Source: Haliscomenobacter sp.
GTDB lineage: Bacteria > Bacteroidota > Bacteroidia > Chitinophagales > Saprospiraceae
DNA length: 38,675 nt
Reading direction: 5' to 3'
NCBI RefSeq assembly: GCF_016718685.1
Contig: NZ_JADKCX010000102.1
Coordinates: 1-38,675 of the forward strand
Part shown: piece after piece, positions 25,290 through 33,025 of the stretch
Numbering within the stretch: position 1 is the stretch's first letter
Layout of the letters: each line of letters begins with the position of its first letter
Program-made: the position numbers and the translations under genes
The notes under the pieces: model-generated
Seen by the model: the letters and a program-made list of their open reading frames with translations, nothing else
What the model was told of the DNA's origin: nothing
Database searches by the model: none

Positions 25290-26616
25290 ATTGCACTGCT
25301 TTTTTTCCTACGGACTCACGACCAATGCTGTGGTAGTGGAAACCATGTTCAGCCATTGCCTCCAAGTCGTACAAATTGCGGCCATCAAAAATGATGTCTT
25401 GTTTCATCAGCTCCTTCATCACCTGGAAGCTAGGAGTTCGGAATAAACTCCATTCGGTAACGATCGCCAGTGCGTCGGCATTGATGAGCACTTCGTATTG
25501 GTCTTTACACAATTCGATCTGGTCGCCAAAATACCGTTGGATGTTGTTCATGGCCTCGGGATCAAAAGCCTTTACTTTGGCACCTGCCGCCAGCAAGGAT
25601 TCAATGATGTACAAAGCGGGTGCTTCGCGGATGTCGTCGGTATTGGGTTTAAACGCCAAACCCCAAATCCCGATGGTATGTCCGCGGAGGTCTTGCCCGA
25701 AATAAGCCTTTATTTTTTCAGCCAGGGTGTAGCGCTGCTGGTCATTTACGCCCATCACAGCATTCAGAATCCTGAAATCGTAATCGAAATCCGTGGCAGT
25801 TCTGGCCAAAGCCTGAACGTCTTTTGGAAAACAGCTGCCTCCGTAGCCTACACCGGGAAACAAAAAGCGCTTGCCAATGCGGGAGTCACTACCCATGCCC
25901 ATTCGAACCATATCAACGTTGGCCCCAACCTTTTCACACAAATTGGCAATTTCATTCATGAATGAAATGCGCGTTGCCAAATAAGAGTTGGCGGCATACT
26001 TGGTCATTTCTGCCGAGCGCTCATCCATAAAATAAATTGGGTTCCCTTGGCGCACAAAAGGCTCGTAAAGTTGTTTCATTACTTTACGGGCTCGCTCCGA
26101 GTTGGTACCAATGACCACGCGGTCGGGTTTCATAAAGTCATCAACTGCGACGCCTTCGCGCAGAAATTCGGGGTTTGAGACCACGTCAAAAAGGGTTTCG
26201 CTTGTATTTTCTGCAATAATGGCATGGACCCTTTCCGCTGTTCCAACGGGAACTGTACTCTTGTCGATGATGATTTTATAATCCTTGATGAGGTGAGACA
26301 GTTGCTTCGCAACCCCCATAATGTAAGACAAATCAGCTGAGCCATCCTCACCTGGAGGAGTGGGCAGCGCCAGAAAAATAATTTGTGCAGCGGCTATCGC
26401 TTCGTTCAGATCAGTGGTAAACTTTAAGCGACCCTGTTTACTATTGCGTTCAAATAAGACATCAAGACCGGGCTCGAAAATGGTTATTTCTCCTTTGCGG
26501 AGCCGTTCTACTTTGTTTACGTCAATGTCAACACACGTTACGTTGTTTCCCGTTTCGGCAAAACAGGTTCCAGTTACTAGACCTACATAACCGGTGCCTA
26601 TTACAGCTAAATTCAT
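25273..26616 (-). CDS. ugd: UDP-glucose 6-dehydrogenase
   Basis: NAD-dependent oxidation of UDP-glucose to UDP-glucuronate, 447 residues. N-terminal Rossmann signature MNLAVIGTGYVGLVTGTCFAE, then VDIDVNKVERLRKGE and FEPGLDVLFERN. The active-site region GVGYGGSCFPKDVQAL holds the catalytic cysteine, and the C-terminal domain contains GLAFKPNTDDIREAP. The TGYVGLVTG form is the UDP-glucose type rather than the WbpA-like UDP-GlcNAc type, but the substrate is not proven by this. I use the ATG at 26616, since the upstream ATG at 26637 lies within the -7 promoter box. First gene of an operon with a MORN lipoprotein and porQ. The product feeds acidic surface polysaccharide or LPS synthesis. Confidence 0.95.
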   Translation of the reverse strand: MNLAVIGTGYVGLVTGTCFAETGNNVTCVDIDVNKVERLRKGEITIFEPGLDVLFERNSKQGRLKFTTDLNEAIAAAQIIFLALPTPPGEDGSADLSYIMGVAKQLSHLIKDYKIIIDKSTVPVGTAERVHAIIAENTSETLFDVVSNPEFLREGVAVDDFMKPDRVVIGTNSERARKVMKQLYEPFVRQGNPIYFMDERSAEMTKYAANSYLATRISFMNEIANLCEKVGANVDMVRMGMGSDSRIGKRFLFPGVGYGGSCFPKDVQALARTATDFDYDFRILNAVMGVNDQQRYTLAEKIKAYFGQDLRGHTIGIWGLAFKPNTDDIREAPALYIIESLLAAGAKVKAFDPEAMNNIQRYFGDQIELCKDQYEVLINADALAIVTEWSLFRTPSFQVMKELMKQDIIFDGRNLYDLEAMAEHGFHYHSIGRESVGKKAVQYEKDI

Positions 26617-26634
26617 GATGTTAGATTTTGGGCA

Positions 26635-26667
26635 CAAAATTACACATATGTATCATACCCCGTCAAA
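26635..26667 (-). promoter_or_regulatory. Promoter of the ugd-porQ operon
   Basis: On the minus strand TTTG (26664-26667), 21 nt, then TAATTTTG (26635-26642), a perfect -7 box. The predicted start lies about 13 nt before the ATG at 26616, which decides that start codon. Confidence 0.65.
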
Positions 26668-26821
26668 GGGGATGAAATTTGTTTTGAAATGTATGCATTG
26701 AAATGAAGACGCTAAACACCGCTAAAATGTTGCCTGTAGCGACTTCACTTTGTCTTTCAAAAAAAAGATCAGGTGGAGTGCCTTATATCTGACAAATGTA
26801 TTGTTAATAAAAAATTATCAT

Positions 26822-26840
26822 TTGTTAGGAAAACTAACAA
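26822..26840. promoter_or_regulatory. Perfect short palindrome upstream of the thioredoxin-like gene
   Basis: TTGTTAG (26822-26828) and CTAACAA (26834-26840) around GAAAA, about 90 nt before the ATG at 26929. Operator or small hairpin. The rest of the 290-nt gap between ugd and this gene shows only AT-rich DNA and a CCCC/GGGG mini-hairpin near 26658. Confidence 0.35.
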
Positions 26841-26928
26841 CCCAGAATATTGCGTTTATTTGCGGTAGAATTTACCCCATCGCCAAAGAACTGACACCTA
26901 TTCACCAAAATTACAAGCTCAAAAACTT

Positions 26929-27561
26929 ATGAGAACGATTGACCAAAATGTTCTTGACCAATCTATTGGTTACGATGAATATCATGCATTTATTGAAAAA
27001 TTCCTTTCTCAAAGCCATTATTTAGCGCTGAAGAGCATCGAAACGGACACCCATAATACTCGGCTGAACCTGATCCGAATGGAGCGATTGGACAAAACTG
27101 CCCGCATGACTGCGCAAACACGCTTGCAAATGGCAGCAATCCGTAAGCCTATGATTTGGCTGTCAATCACCGAAGCGTGGTGTGGAGATGCGGCACAAAT
27201 TTTACCCACTATTCAAAAAATGGCTGCACTGAATGACAAAATACAACACCGTTTGATTTTCAGAGAGCAGCAACCCGCAGTTATGGATGCATTTCTCACC
27301 AAGGGCACCCGATCCATACCACTAACTCTTTTTTTGGAAAAAGACTCCTCAAAAGTATTGGGACATTGGGGCCCGCGCCCAATCGAACTTCAGCATTTTG
27401 TACTGGAAAACTTAAAACAATTGGACACCATTCCCGATGAGCACGAACACAAGCTCAGGTTCAATGAATTTCAAACCAAAGTTCAACGTTGGTATGCCAA
27501 GGACAAAACCTACAGTACCCAAAAAGAGTTTTTAGAGACATTGAAAAAAATAAATCTATAA
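26929..27561 (+). CDS. Thioredoxin-like protein with single-cysteine WCGD motif
   Basis: 210-residue cytoplasmic protein of the Thioredoxin_9-like family. After an N-terminal helical part (1-80) comes the thioredoxin strand and motif LSITEAWCGDAAQILPTI, where the usual second cysteine of CxxC is replaced: WCGDA. It has the cis-proline element SIPLTLFL and FLEKDSSKVLGHWGPRP. With one cysteine it could act as a monothiol or peroxiredoxin-like protein but not as a classical dithiol oxidoreductase. This one-cysteine form is normal for the family, and its biological role is not known to me. It stands alone and converges on porZ with only 13 nt between the stops. Confidence 0.85.
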   Translation: MRTIDQNVLDQSIGYDEYHAFIEKFLSQSHYLALKSIETDTHNTRLNLIRMERLDKTARMTAQTRLQMAAIRKPMIWLSITEAWCGDAAQILPTIQKMAALNDKIQHRLIFREQQPAVMDAFLTKGTRSIPLTLFLEKDSSKVLGHWGPRPIELQHFVLENLKQLDTIPDEHEHKLRFNEFQTKVQRWYAKDKTYSTQKEFLETLKKINL

Positions 27562-27574
27562 ACGAGCGCTTTCC

Positions 27575-29934
27575 TCATTCATGGTGTAGGACGACAATTT
27601 TTCCGGTAGCTGTACTGGGCTTTCCAAAACCTGCTTCGCGTGGATTACTAGAGCTGAACACCAGGTAGATGCCCGATTGTACCCTTCTTCCTTTGTAATC
27701 CCGGCCATCCCAAATTGCCTGGCCTCCCAATGCACGCGTTTCATACACCAGGTTTCCGGCTACATCGGTTATTTTGACAGCGGCATCACGCGCCAATCCC
27801 CGGATGGCAATGGGGCCGTCATAGTCGGGGCGTACCGGATTGGGATATACTTTGATATCGGCATTGTGCACCCTTCCCCCTTCAATGGCATCACTTTGGA
27901 GCACGATGATTCCACTTTCAGTGCCAATGTATGCTTCTCCCGTTTTAGGATTGATGACAATGTCTAAAATGGCATTGTTCAACAGCGGCGAATTCCGCGT
28001 AGTAAAATGAGCAAGTTGATCCCGTCCACTAGGCGAGAGGACAAAAACCCCATTTTTGGTGCCTACCCATTTGCGGTTGGCTCCATCCACTGCAATGGTG
28101 GTGATAAATTCTGTTTCCAATAAATAAGCACCCAGTCCATTGATGATTTCGACCACCCGACGGGTACCCCGACAGTTTTCATCAAAAGCATTGGAGCCAC
28201 ACTCAAAAATGACGACCCCTTCACCCGTGCCTACCCATACATCCCCGTCCAAATCGGCAGTTACGCAGTTGACCTGATTGGTTTGTAATTCACTGTTGGC
28301 AGTGGTGAATACCCGGCATTTGTCATCGGTGTTGTCGTCCAGTTTGCCGGAATCAAAAACAATCAGACCCGCGGAATTAGAACTGGAGCAAAACCATTTA
28401 TAGCCATTTTGGTCAATGGTCAATTGGTGTAATGAAGTAACGCCGCAGGAAGGTTTAAAACTCTTCCATTCTCCGGCTTTGGTCAATACTGAAATGGGAT
28501 TGGCGGCCAGGTGATTGGCTACCCATAAGTTTTCCTCCTCATCAAAAGCCAAACCACTGATTCGGGTACGGGCAATGTCGCCAATGGCGTTGTTGAGTGT
28601 CGAGTTTTTTTCGTTGAACAGTTGAAATTTTTCCCCGTCAATTTCAACCAAACCTTCATAAAATGAGCCGATGTACACTTTTTTATTGCTGGGATGTAAG
28701 GCGACGGTCATCACGTCGGTGAGGTCATCGGAGTTGTCATTGGCTTTTTCCCCTTGCAGGTAAGGGCTATTGAAGCGGGTGAATACCTTCCATTGCCCGT
28801 CAATGTAAGAAGCAAACCCATCCGAGCGATTGAGGTAACTGAAGGTGCGGTTTACCCCCCCGCTGGCCAGCCAGAGTTCCTGATCGCGCACCGCCATTTC
28901 CCATACTTTATCGGAGAATGGGGAATTGAAGACGTAATTGGTACAATTGGCGTCCTGTAAACGATTGAGCACCCGAAACTCCATCCATTCATCGCCCATC
29001 CAGATGCGGCCATTTTGGTCTTCCACGGCATAGTTGGGAATGCCCATGCATAGGTTACTGGCTTCCTGGCGCTGGCCATTGGTAGCAAAAGCGACCAATG
29101 CGCCCCGATCACAGTTGCTTTGGCAGCGGTATCCAACCAACAGGTTTTTACCCTCAGCACTGAGGTATTGGATGGAGAAACCGGCTCGGGTATACACCAA
29201 CTCGGGACTAGCGGCGGCCATACGGTACAAACTGCGGTTGACATCGAAATAGAGTTGGTTGTTAAAAATCGAAATCGCTTTGGATTCATAACTATTGGGG
29301 AAGCCGGATTCAGGGCCTAAAAATTCCAGTTGCTGAAATTTTGCGGATTGGGTTCAGTAAGGGCTACGCGGTAAATACCCCCTTCGGTTGCCGCATAAAT
29401 AAAGCCGTTAAATACCACAGCACCAAACACATCCAGGCCAGTAAAGGTGGAAAAAGAGAACTCCCGCTTGTTGAGGTTCAGGCGCGACAACCCGTAATTT
29501 CCACAGATGAAAACATTCTCTGCGTCCTCAACACTGATCCCATGGACGATTTTATCGCCTACAAAATTGCTGAAGTTGGTGATCTGGTTGAGGGTAAAAA
29601 TCGGGCCTTCTTCGGGCACCAAATCAATCACACTATTTTCATACACCACCAAAAGTGTTTTGCTACCGGGCACATAGGCCAATAGTTTGGCCTGGGTATT
29701 GCTCAGTCCGTGTACCCGACTGATTTCCTCCAGTTCAAAATCGGTTTTGTTGATCACTAAAATGGATTGCTCAGCGGCATAATAGACCTTTTCGCTACTT
29801 TGGGTAACAAATCGCCCGGTGCGCAGCGGCAAATGGGTTCTCCATTGGCCGATGGCCAGCTTACTGGTATCGCTTTGGGCCTGTAGACCGAGGAGGACAG
29901 ACAAATGGATGATGAAAATGAAGCTATGGCGCAT
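27575..29934 (-). CDS. porZ: T9SS protein PorZ, frameshifted
   Basis: Surface beta-propeller protein of the PorZ family, which in P. gingivalis delivers anionic LPS to the sortase PorU in the T9SS attachment complex. Signal peptide (FIFIIHLSVLLGLQAQ), then the typical N-terminus IGQWRTHLPL, KVYYAAEQSILVINK and ISRVHGLSN, a long two-propeller region with repeated VWVGTGEGV/KWVGTKNGVFVL strands, and a C-terminal T9SS sorting domain (VYPNPVRPDYDG, AIWDGRDYKGRRVQSGIYLVF). PorZ is itself a T9SS substrate, so this domain is expected. The frame shifts at about 29335-29342: the read sequence gives NPQNFSNWNF then stop, whereas one more A in CAAAATTT gives NPQKFQQLEFLGPESGFPNSYES, which runs into the main part. 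Joined length is about 786 residues, right for PorZ. It converges tightly on the thioredoxin-like gene, and a palindrome separates it from nadD. Confidence 0.88.
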
Positions 29935-29951
29935 TGGGAATTTTATATTAA

Positions 29952-30044
29952 GTTTTAGGGTTTTAAGTTTTAGGGTTTTAGGTTGTTCACCTCACTCCAC
30001 TCGGTGAGTGGAACCTAAAACCTAAAACTTAAAACCCTAAAACC
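29952..30044. repeat. Near-perfect 33-nt palindrome between nadD and porZ
   Basis: Left arm 29952-29984 and right arm 30012-30044 are reverse complements with one single-base difference in a G-run; both iterate TTTTAGGG / TTTTAAG. The 27-nt loop contains its own small palindrome (CACTC...GAGTG). The right arm ends 9 nt before the nadD stop codon (complement of 30054-30056), and the left arm is 17 nt from the porZ start. Confidence 0.85.
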
Positions 30045-30053
30045 ATTTCCAGA

Positions 30054-30668
30054 TTATTCTTTTTTTCGATTTTTTTTGTACAATCCACTACTTTCCAGGT
30101 ATTTCAGTACAGGTTCTGTGACCAGGTATTGAACCGGTAAACCAGCAGCGATACTTTCGCGAATATAACTCGCCGAGATTTGCATTTGGGGTACTTTATC
30201 GAACACCTTGACTTGAGGATGGTTTTCCAGTTCCCCCAAGGCATACTCTGGACGTTTGTACACGTACAATTCAAAATCCCTCAGGATCAGTGCGTAATTT
30301 TTCCATTTGGGCAAGGTTGGCAGATTGTCTCCGCCCATGATGAGCACGAATTGTTTGTCGGGATGGCGTTCGCGCAAATAAGTCAGGGTATCGATCGTGT
30401 AAGAAGGTTGAGGCAAGGAAAACTCAATGTCACTGGCCCTTAACTTCTGATTGTCATCAATGGCCATTCGTACCAAATGCAGGCGATCCTGATCTCTCGC
30501 CAACGAATCCTTGGATTTGAGTGGATTTTGGGGCGATACCACCAGCCAAACTTCTTTAAGATCAGTTTGAGTTGCCATGTAATTGGCAATGATCAAATGA
30601 CCAACATGAATGGGATTAAACGACCCAAAAAAAAGCCCAATTTTTGCATTTTTGACCGTACTCATCAT
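30054..30668 (-). CDS. nadD: Nicotinate-nucleotide adenylyltransferase
   Basis: Adenylylates nicotinate mononucleotide to deamido-NAD in NAD synthesis. 204 residues; nucleotidyltransferase signature IGLFFGSFNPIHVGHLIIANYMA with the HxGH motif, then WLVVSPQNPLK, LIMGGDNLPTLPKWKN and the ISSTxIR-equivalent ISASYIRESI. I use the first of two adjacent Mets (30668, MMSTVKNAKIG); residues further upstream in the open frame have no family counterpart. Part of a minus-strand series dnaN, lipoprotein, nadD, porZ, though gaps of about 120 nt and a palindrome leave operon membership uncertain. Confidence 0.95.
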   Translation of the reverse strand: MMSTVKNAKIGLFFGSFNPIHVGHLIIANYMATQTDLKEVWLVVSPQNPLKSKDSLARDQDRLHLVRMAIDDNQKLRASDIEFSLPQPSYTIDTLTYLRERHPDKQFVLIMGGDNLPTLPKWKNYALILRDFELYVYKRPEYALGELENHPQVKVFDKVPQMQISASYIRESIAAGLPVQYLVTEPVLKYLESSGLYKKNRKKE

Positions 30669-30792
30669 GGTATTAGATGCTTCATGCCCGTGGAAAATTG
30701 AATGCTTAAGTTGGTGTTCAGGGTGAAGGGGCACTTTCAAAATCACCTAACTTTTCAACTATTGCTGTTGTTGTTGTTCAACATCCAGGAGA

Positions 30793-31224
30793 TCAAACAA
30801 AGGTATCGACTACCCCTTCGATATCCTCATTGTTGTATTCGTATCTTTCTTCCTTAGGGGCATCAATGCGCCACTGGTTTTTACGGCGCAAAAGTACAAA
30901 TTCAGTGGTGTAAGTCTCGTATTGGTCTTTGCAACGGCAGTCGCAAAAAGCAGAATCCCCTTTGGTGCGGCATTTTATGGAAAGAAAAACGGTAGTCAGT
31001 TGAGTGGAATCCGGAGATTGTTCTTCCATCATTTTGGCCAATTCAACCAGGCGCTTTTGTTCGGCAGCGGTACTGAGTAATTTAGCCTCCTCAAATCGGT
31101 TTTGGTCGTAATAAGCTTGATAGGCTTTAACAACTTCTTCAGGGGTTTTGGGGAGTTCGGCTTGTTTGGTACAAGCTGCCAGCGCAGCCACGGCCAAACA
31201 AGGCAGGATGATTGCGTATTTCAT
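30793..31224 (-). CDS. Small lipoprotein (DUF4878-like)
   Basis: 143 residues with a clear lipoprotein signal: MKYAIILPCLAVAALAAC, lipobox LAAC, mature end CTKQAELPKTPEEVV. The mature part looks like the DUF4878/NTF2-like fold: a helix TPEEVVKAYQAYYDQNRFEEAKLLSTAAE, then strands with SIKCRTKGDSAFCDCRCK and EFVLLRRKNQWRID, where the W.I element is the typical last strand. Three cysteines in the sequence KCxxxGDSAFCDCRC could form a disulfide pair or bind metal, which is unusual for this fold. It begins 33 nt after the dnaN stop and is probably co-transcribed with it. Function unknown; a periplasm-facing membrane anchor is expected. Confidence 0.8.
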   Translation of the reverse strand: MKYAIILPCLAVAALAACTKQAELPKTPEEVVKAYQAYYDQNRFEEAKLLSTAAEQKRLVELAKMMEEQSPDSTQLTTVFLSIKCRTKGDSAFCDCRCKDQYETYTTEFVLLRRKNQWRIDAPKEERYEYNNEDIEGVVDTFV

Positions 31225-31257
31225 TGATGGTTTATTGGGTAATAGTCTATGTTTGGA

Positions 31258-32376
31258 TCAATTGCTCAGCATAACAGGCATGACCAACATCAGGATGTCT
31301 TCACCGGGTACTTCCTCTACCGGCAACAGAATACCTGCCCGAGTGGAAGTGGACAATTCCATGCGCACTTCGTCAGATTCCAGAACATTCAACATTTCCA
31401 GTAGAAACTTGGCGTTGAAGCCAATCATCAGTGAATCGCCATCATAGGTACAGCTTAATTTTTCAGTGGCTTCATTGGAAAAATCGAGGTCTTGTGCAGA
31501 AACGATCAGGGTTCCTGGCGAAACATTCAAGATGACCTGGTTCGTCGTTTTATTGGCGTAAATGGCGATCCGCTTCAAAGAACTCGCAAAATCAGCCCGC
31601 GCAATGGTCAGCAGATTGGGATTGTCTACGGGAATCACCGCGTGGTAATCGGGATACCGGGAATCGATCAAACGGCAGGAAATCTGCGTGTTGCCAAACG
31701 AGAAAAACGCATTGGCTTTGTTGAAAGACATTTTCACCTCATCGCCAGTAGGCAACACGTTTTTGATCAGGTTTAAAGCCTTTTTGGGCAAAATAAAGGA
31801 AGTACTCACCTCACTGCTCAAATCGGTAAAGGTATAACGCACCAATTTGTGGGCGTCTGTAGCTACCATGGTGATTTTGCTAAAATCGACCTGAAAGTAT
31901 ACCCCCATCATGGCCAGACGCAATTCGTCGTTGCTGGTGGCAAACAAGGTTTTGTTCACCCCCTGAATCAGGGCATTGGATGGAATGGTGATGGTATCAT
32001 CTCCTGCTTCCGGCTCGGGAATGGTAGGAAAATCCTGTCCATTTTCTCCCGATAAACGGTATTTGCCATAAGCCGAAGTGATTTCGATGGCAAAGGTATT
32101 TTCGTCAATAGAAAATGTAATGGGCTGTTGGGGCAGCGCTTTCAGCGTATCCAGTAAAATTTTTGCGGGGACGGCAATTGTGCCGTCGGTATCAGCCATA
32201 ACGTCCATTTGGGTGGTGATGGCGGTATCCAGATCGGTGGCGGAAATGGTGAGCTTGTTATCGGCTATGCTGAATAAAAAGTCCTCCAAAATGGGCAATA
32301 CGGGGTTGGAGCCGATTGAGCCGGCCGCAACTTGCAACTGCTTCAGTAACTCTGATGATGATACGCTGAACTTCAT
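31258..32376 (-). CDS. dnaN: DNA polymerase III subunit beta (sliding clamp)
   Basis: Ring-shaped processivity clamp for replication; 372 residues, three repeated clamp domains. Diagnostic segments: MKFSVSSSELLKQLQVAAGSIGSNPVLPILEDFLF, then ISATDLDTAITTQ, MVATDAHKLVRY, FNKANAFFSFGNTQISCRLIDSRYPDY and the C-terminal MLVMPVML that forms part of the protein-binding pocket. It is not beside dnaA, so this window is not the usual dnaA-dnaN origin region. Divergent from panD across 196 nt that hold a -7 box for each gene. Confidence 0.97.
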   Translation of the reverse strand: MKFSVSSSELLKQLQVAAGSIGSNPVLPILEDFLFSIADNKLTISATDLDTAITTQMDVMADTDGTIAVPAKILLDTLKALPQQPITFSIDENTFAIEITSAYGKYRLSGENGQDFPTIPEPEAGDDTITIPSNALIQGVNKTLFATSNDELRLAMMGVYFQVDFSKITMVATDAHKLVRYTFTDLSSEVSTSFILPKKALNLIKNVLPTGDEVKMSFNKANAFFSFGNTQISCRLIDSRYPDYHAVIPVDNPNLLTIARADFASSLKRIAIYANKTTNQVILNVSPGTLIVSAQDLDFSNEATEKLSCTYDGDSLMIGFNAKFLLEMLNVLESDEVRMELSTSTRAGILLPVEEVPGEDILMLVMPVMLSN

Positions 32377-32419
32377 AACGTGTAGGCCTTTTGCTGGGTA
32401 AGTTACTTAGGTTAAACCA

Positions 32420-32427
32420 CAAATGTA
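32420..32427 (-). promoter_or_regulatory. -7 box of dnaN
   Basis: TACATTTG on the minus strand, perfect TAnnTTTG, 43 nt before the dnaN ATG. The nearest TTTG upstream (32453-32456) is 25 nt away, slightly long. Confidence 0.5.
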
Positions 32428-32560
32428 AGGCTTATCATTTATTTTTTGTCAGCAAATAATTAACAGCCTGTGGAAAACCAAGCGTGGATCGCGGATGTTT
32501 TGCTTTTCATCCGCGGCCGTCCCCCTCAACTTTCTCACCTTCCACCTTTCAAAAAATACC

Positions 32561-32568
32561 TACCTTTG
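32561..32568 (+). promoter_or_regulatory. -7 box touching the panD start, leaderless mRNA likely
   Basis: TACCTTTG, perfect TAnnTTTG, ends 4 nt before the panD ATG (32573). The expected transcription start falls on or next to the ATG, so panD mRNA should be leaderless. Confidence 0.55.
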
Positions 32569-32572
32569 TATC

Positions 32573-32923
32573 ATGTTGATCGAACGTTTCAAATCCAAAA
32601 TTCATCGGGTCAAGGTCACGGAGGCCAACCTGAACTACATCGGCAGCATCACCATTGATGAAGACCTGCTGGATGCCGCCAACCTCATCGAAGGCGAAAA
32701 GGTGCAAATTGTGAACAACAACAACGGGGAGCGCATCGAAACCTACATCATCAAGGGGGAAAGGGGTTCCGGCGTGATTTGCCTCAATGGGGCTGCCGCC
32801 CGCCGGGTGCAAGTCGGTGACGTACTCATCATCATCGGGTACGGATTGATGGATTTTGAAGAGGCAAAGACGTTTGTGCCGAGTGTGGTTTTTCCGGATG
32901 AGAACAATCGTTTAATTAAATGA
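32573..32923 (+). CDS. panD: Aspartate 1-decarboxylase precursor
   Basis: Converts L-aspartate to beta-alanine for pantothenate and coenzyme A. 116 residues, typical size. The pro-enzyme cleaves itself between Gly and Ser in YIGSITID (residues 22-29) to create the catalytic pyruvoyl group. Also diagnostic are MLIERFKSKIHRVKVTEANLNY, the NNNNGERIETYII region and GSGVICLNGAAARRVQVGDVLIIIGYG. The start is MLIERFKSKIH; upstream in-frame codons overlap the promoter box. The TGA stop is inside the left arm of a 33-nt palindrome. Confidence 0.97.
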   Translation: MLIERFKSKIHRVKVTEANLNYIGSITIDEDLLDAANLIEGEKVQIVNNNNGERIETYIIKGERGSGVICLNGAAARRVQVGDVLIIIGYGLMDFEEAKTFVPSVVFPDENNRLIK

Positions 32924-33021
32924 AAAGTGAAAAACGAAAAGTGAAAAGTCACAAGCATTGACCGATTGTCTATTTTCGTTTTTTGTTGCTTTTCACTTTT
33001 CGTTTTTCACTTTTCACTTAA
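32916..33021. repeat. 33-nt palindrome containing the panD stop
   Basis: Left arm 32916-32948 and right arm 32989-33021 are reverse complements with a single mismatch in 33. The arms iterate GTGAAAA and CGAAAA words. The left arm begins inside panD and includes its last codons and TGA stop (32921-32923); the right arm ends 4 nt before the ATG of the epimerase gene (33026). The 40-nt loop is unrelated sequence. A transcript through panD would form a very stable AT-rich hairpin covering the stop codon. Confidence 0.88.
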
Positions 33022-33025
33022 TTGT

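Noticed and set aside
26617..26637. Upstream ATG for ugd
   Set aside because: It overlaps the -7 promoter box; the Rossmann motif starts directly at the ATG at 26616.
32377..32572. Replication origin next to dnaN
   Set aside because: dnaA is absent and only one weak DnaA-box-like sequence (TGTGGAAAA near 32470) is present; the gap is explained by two divergent promoters.
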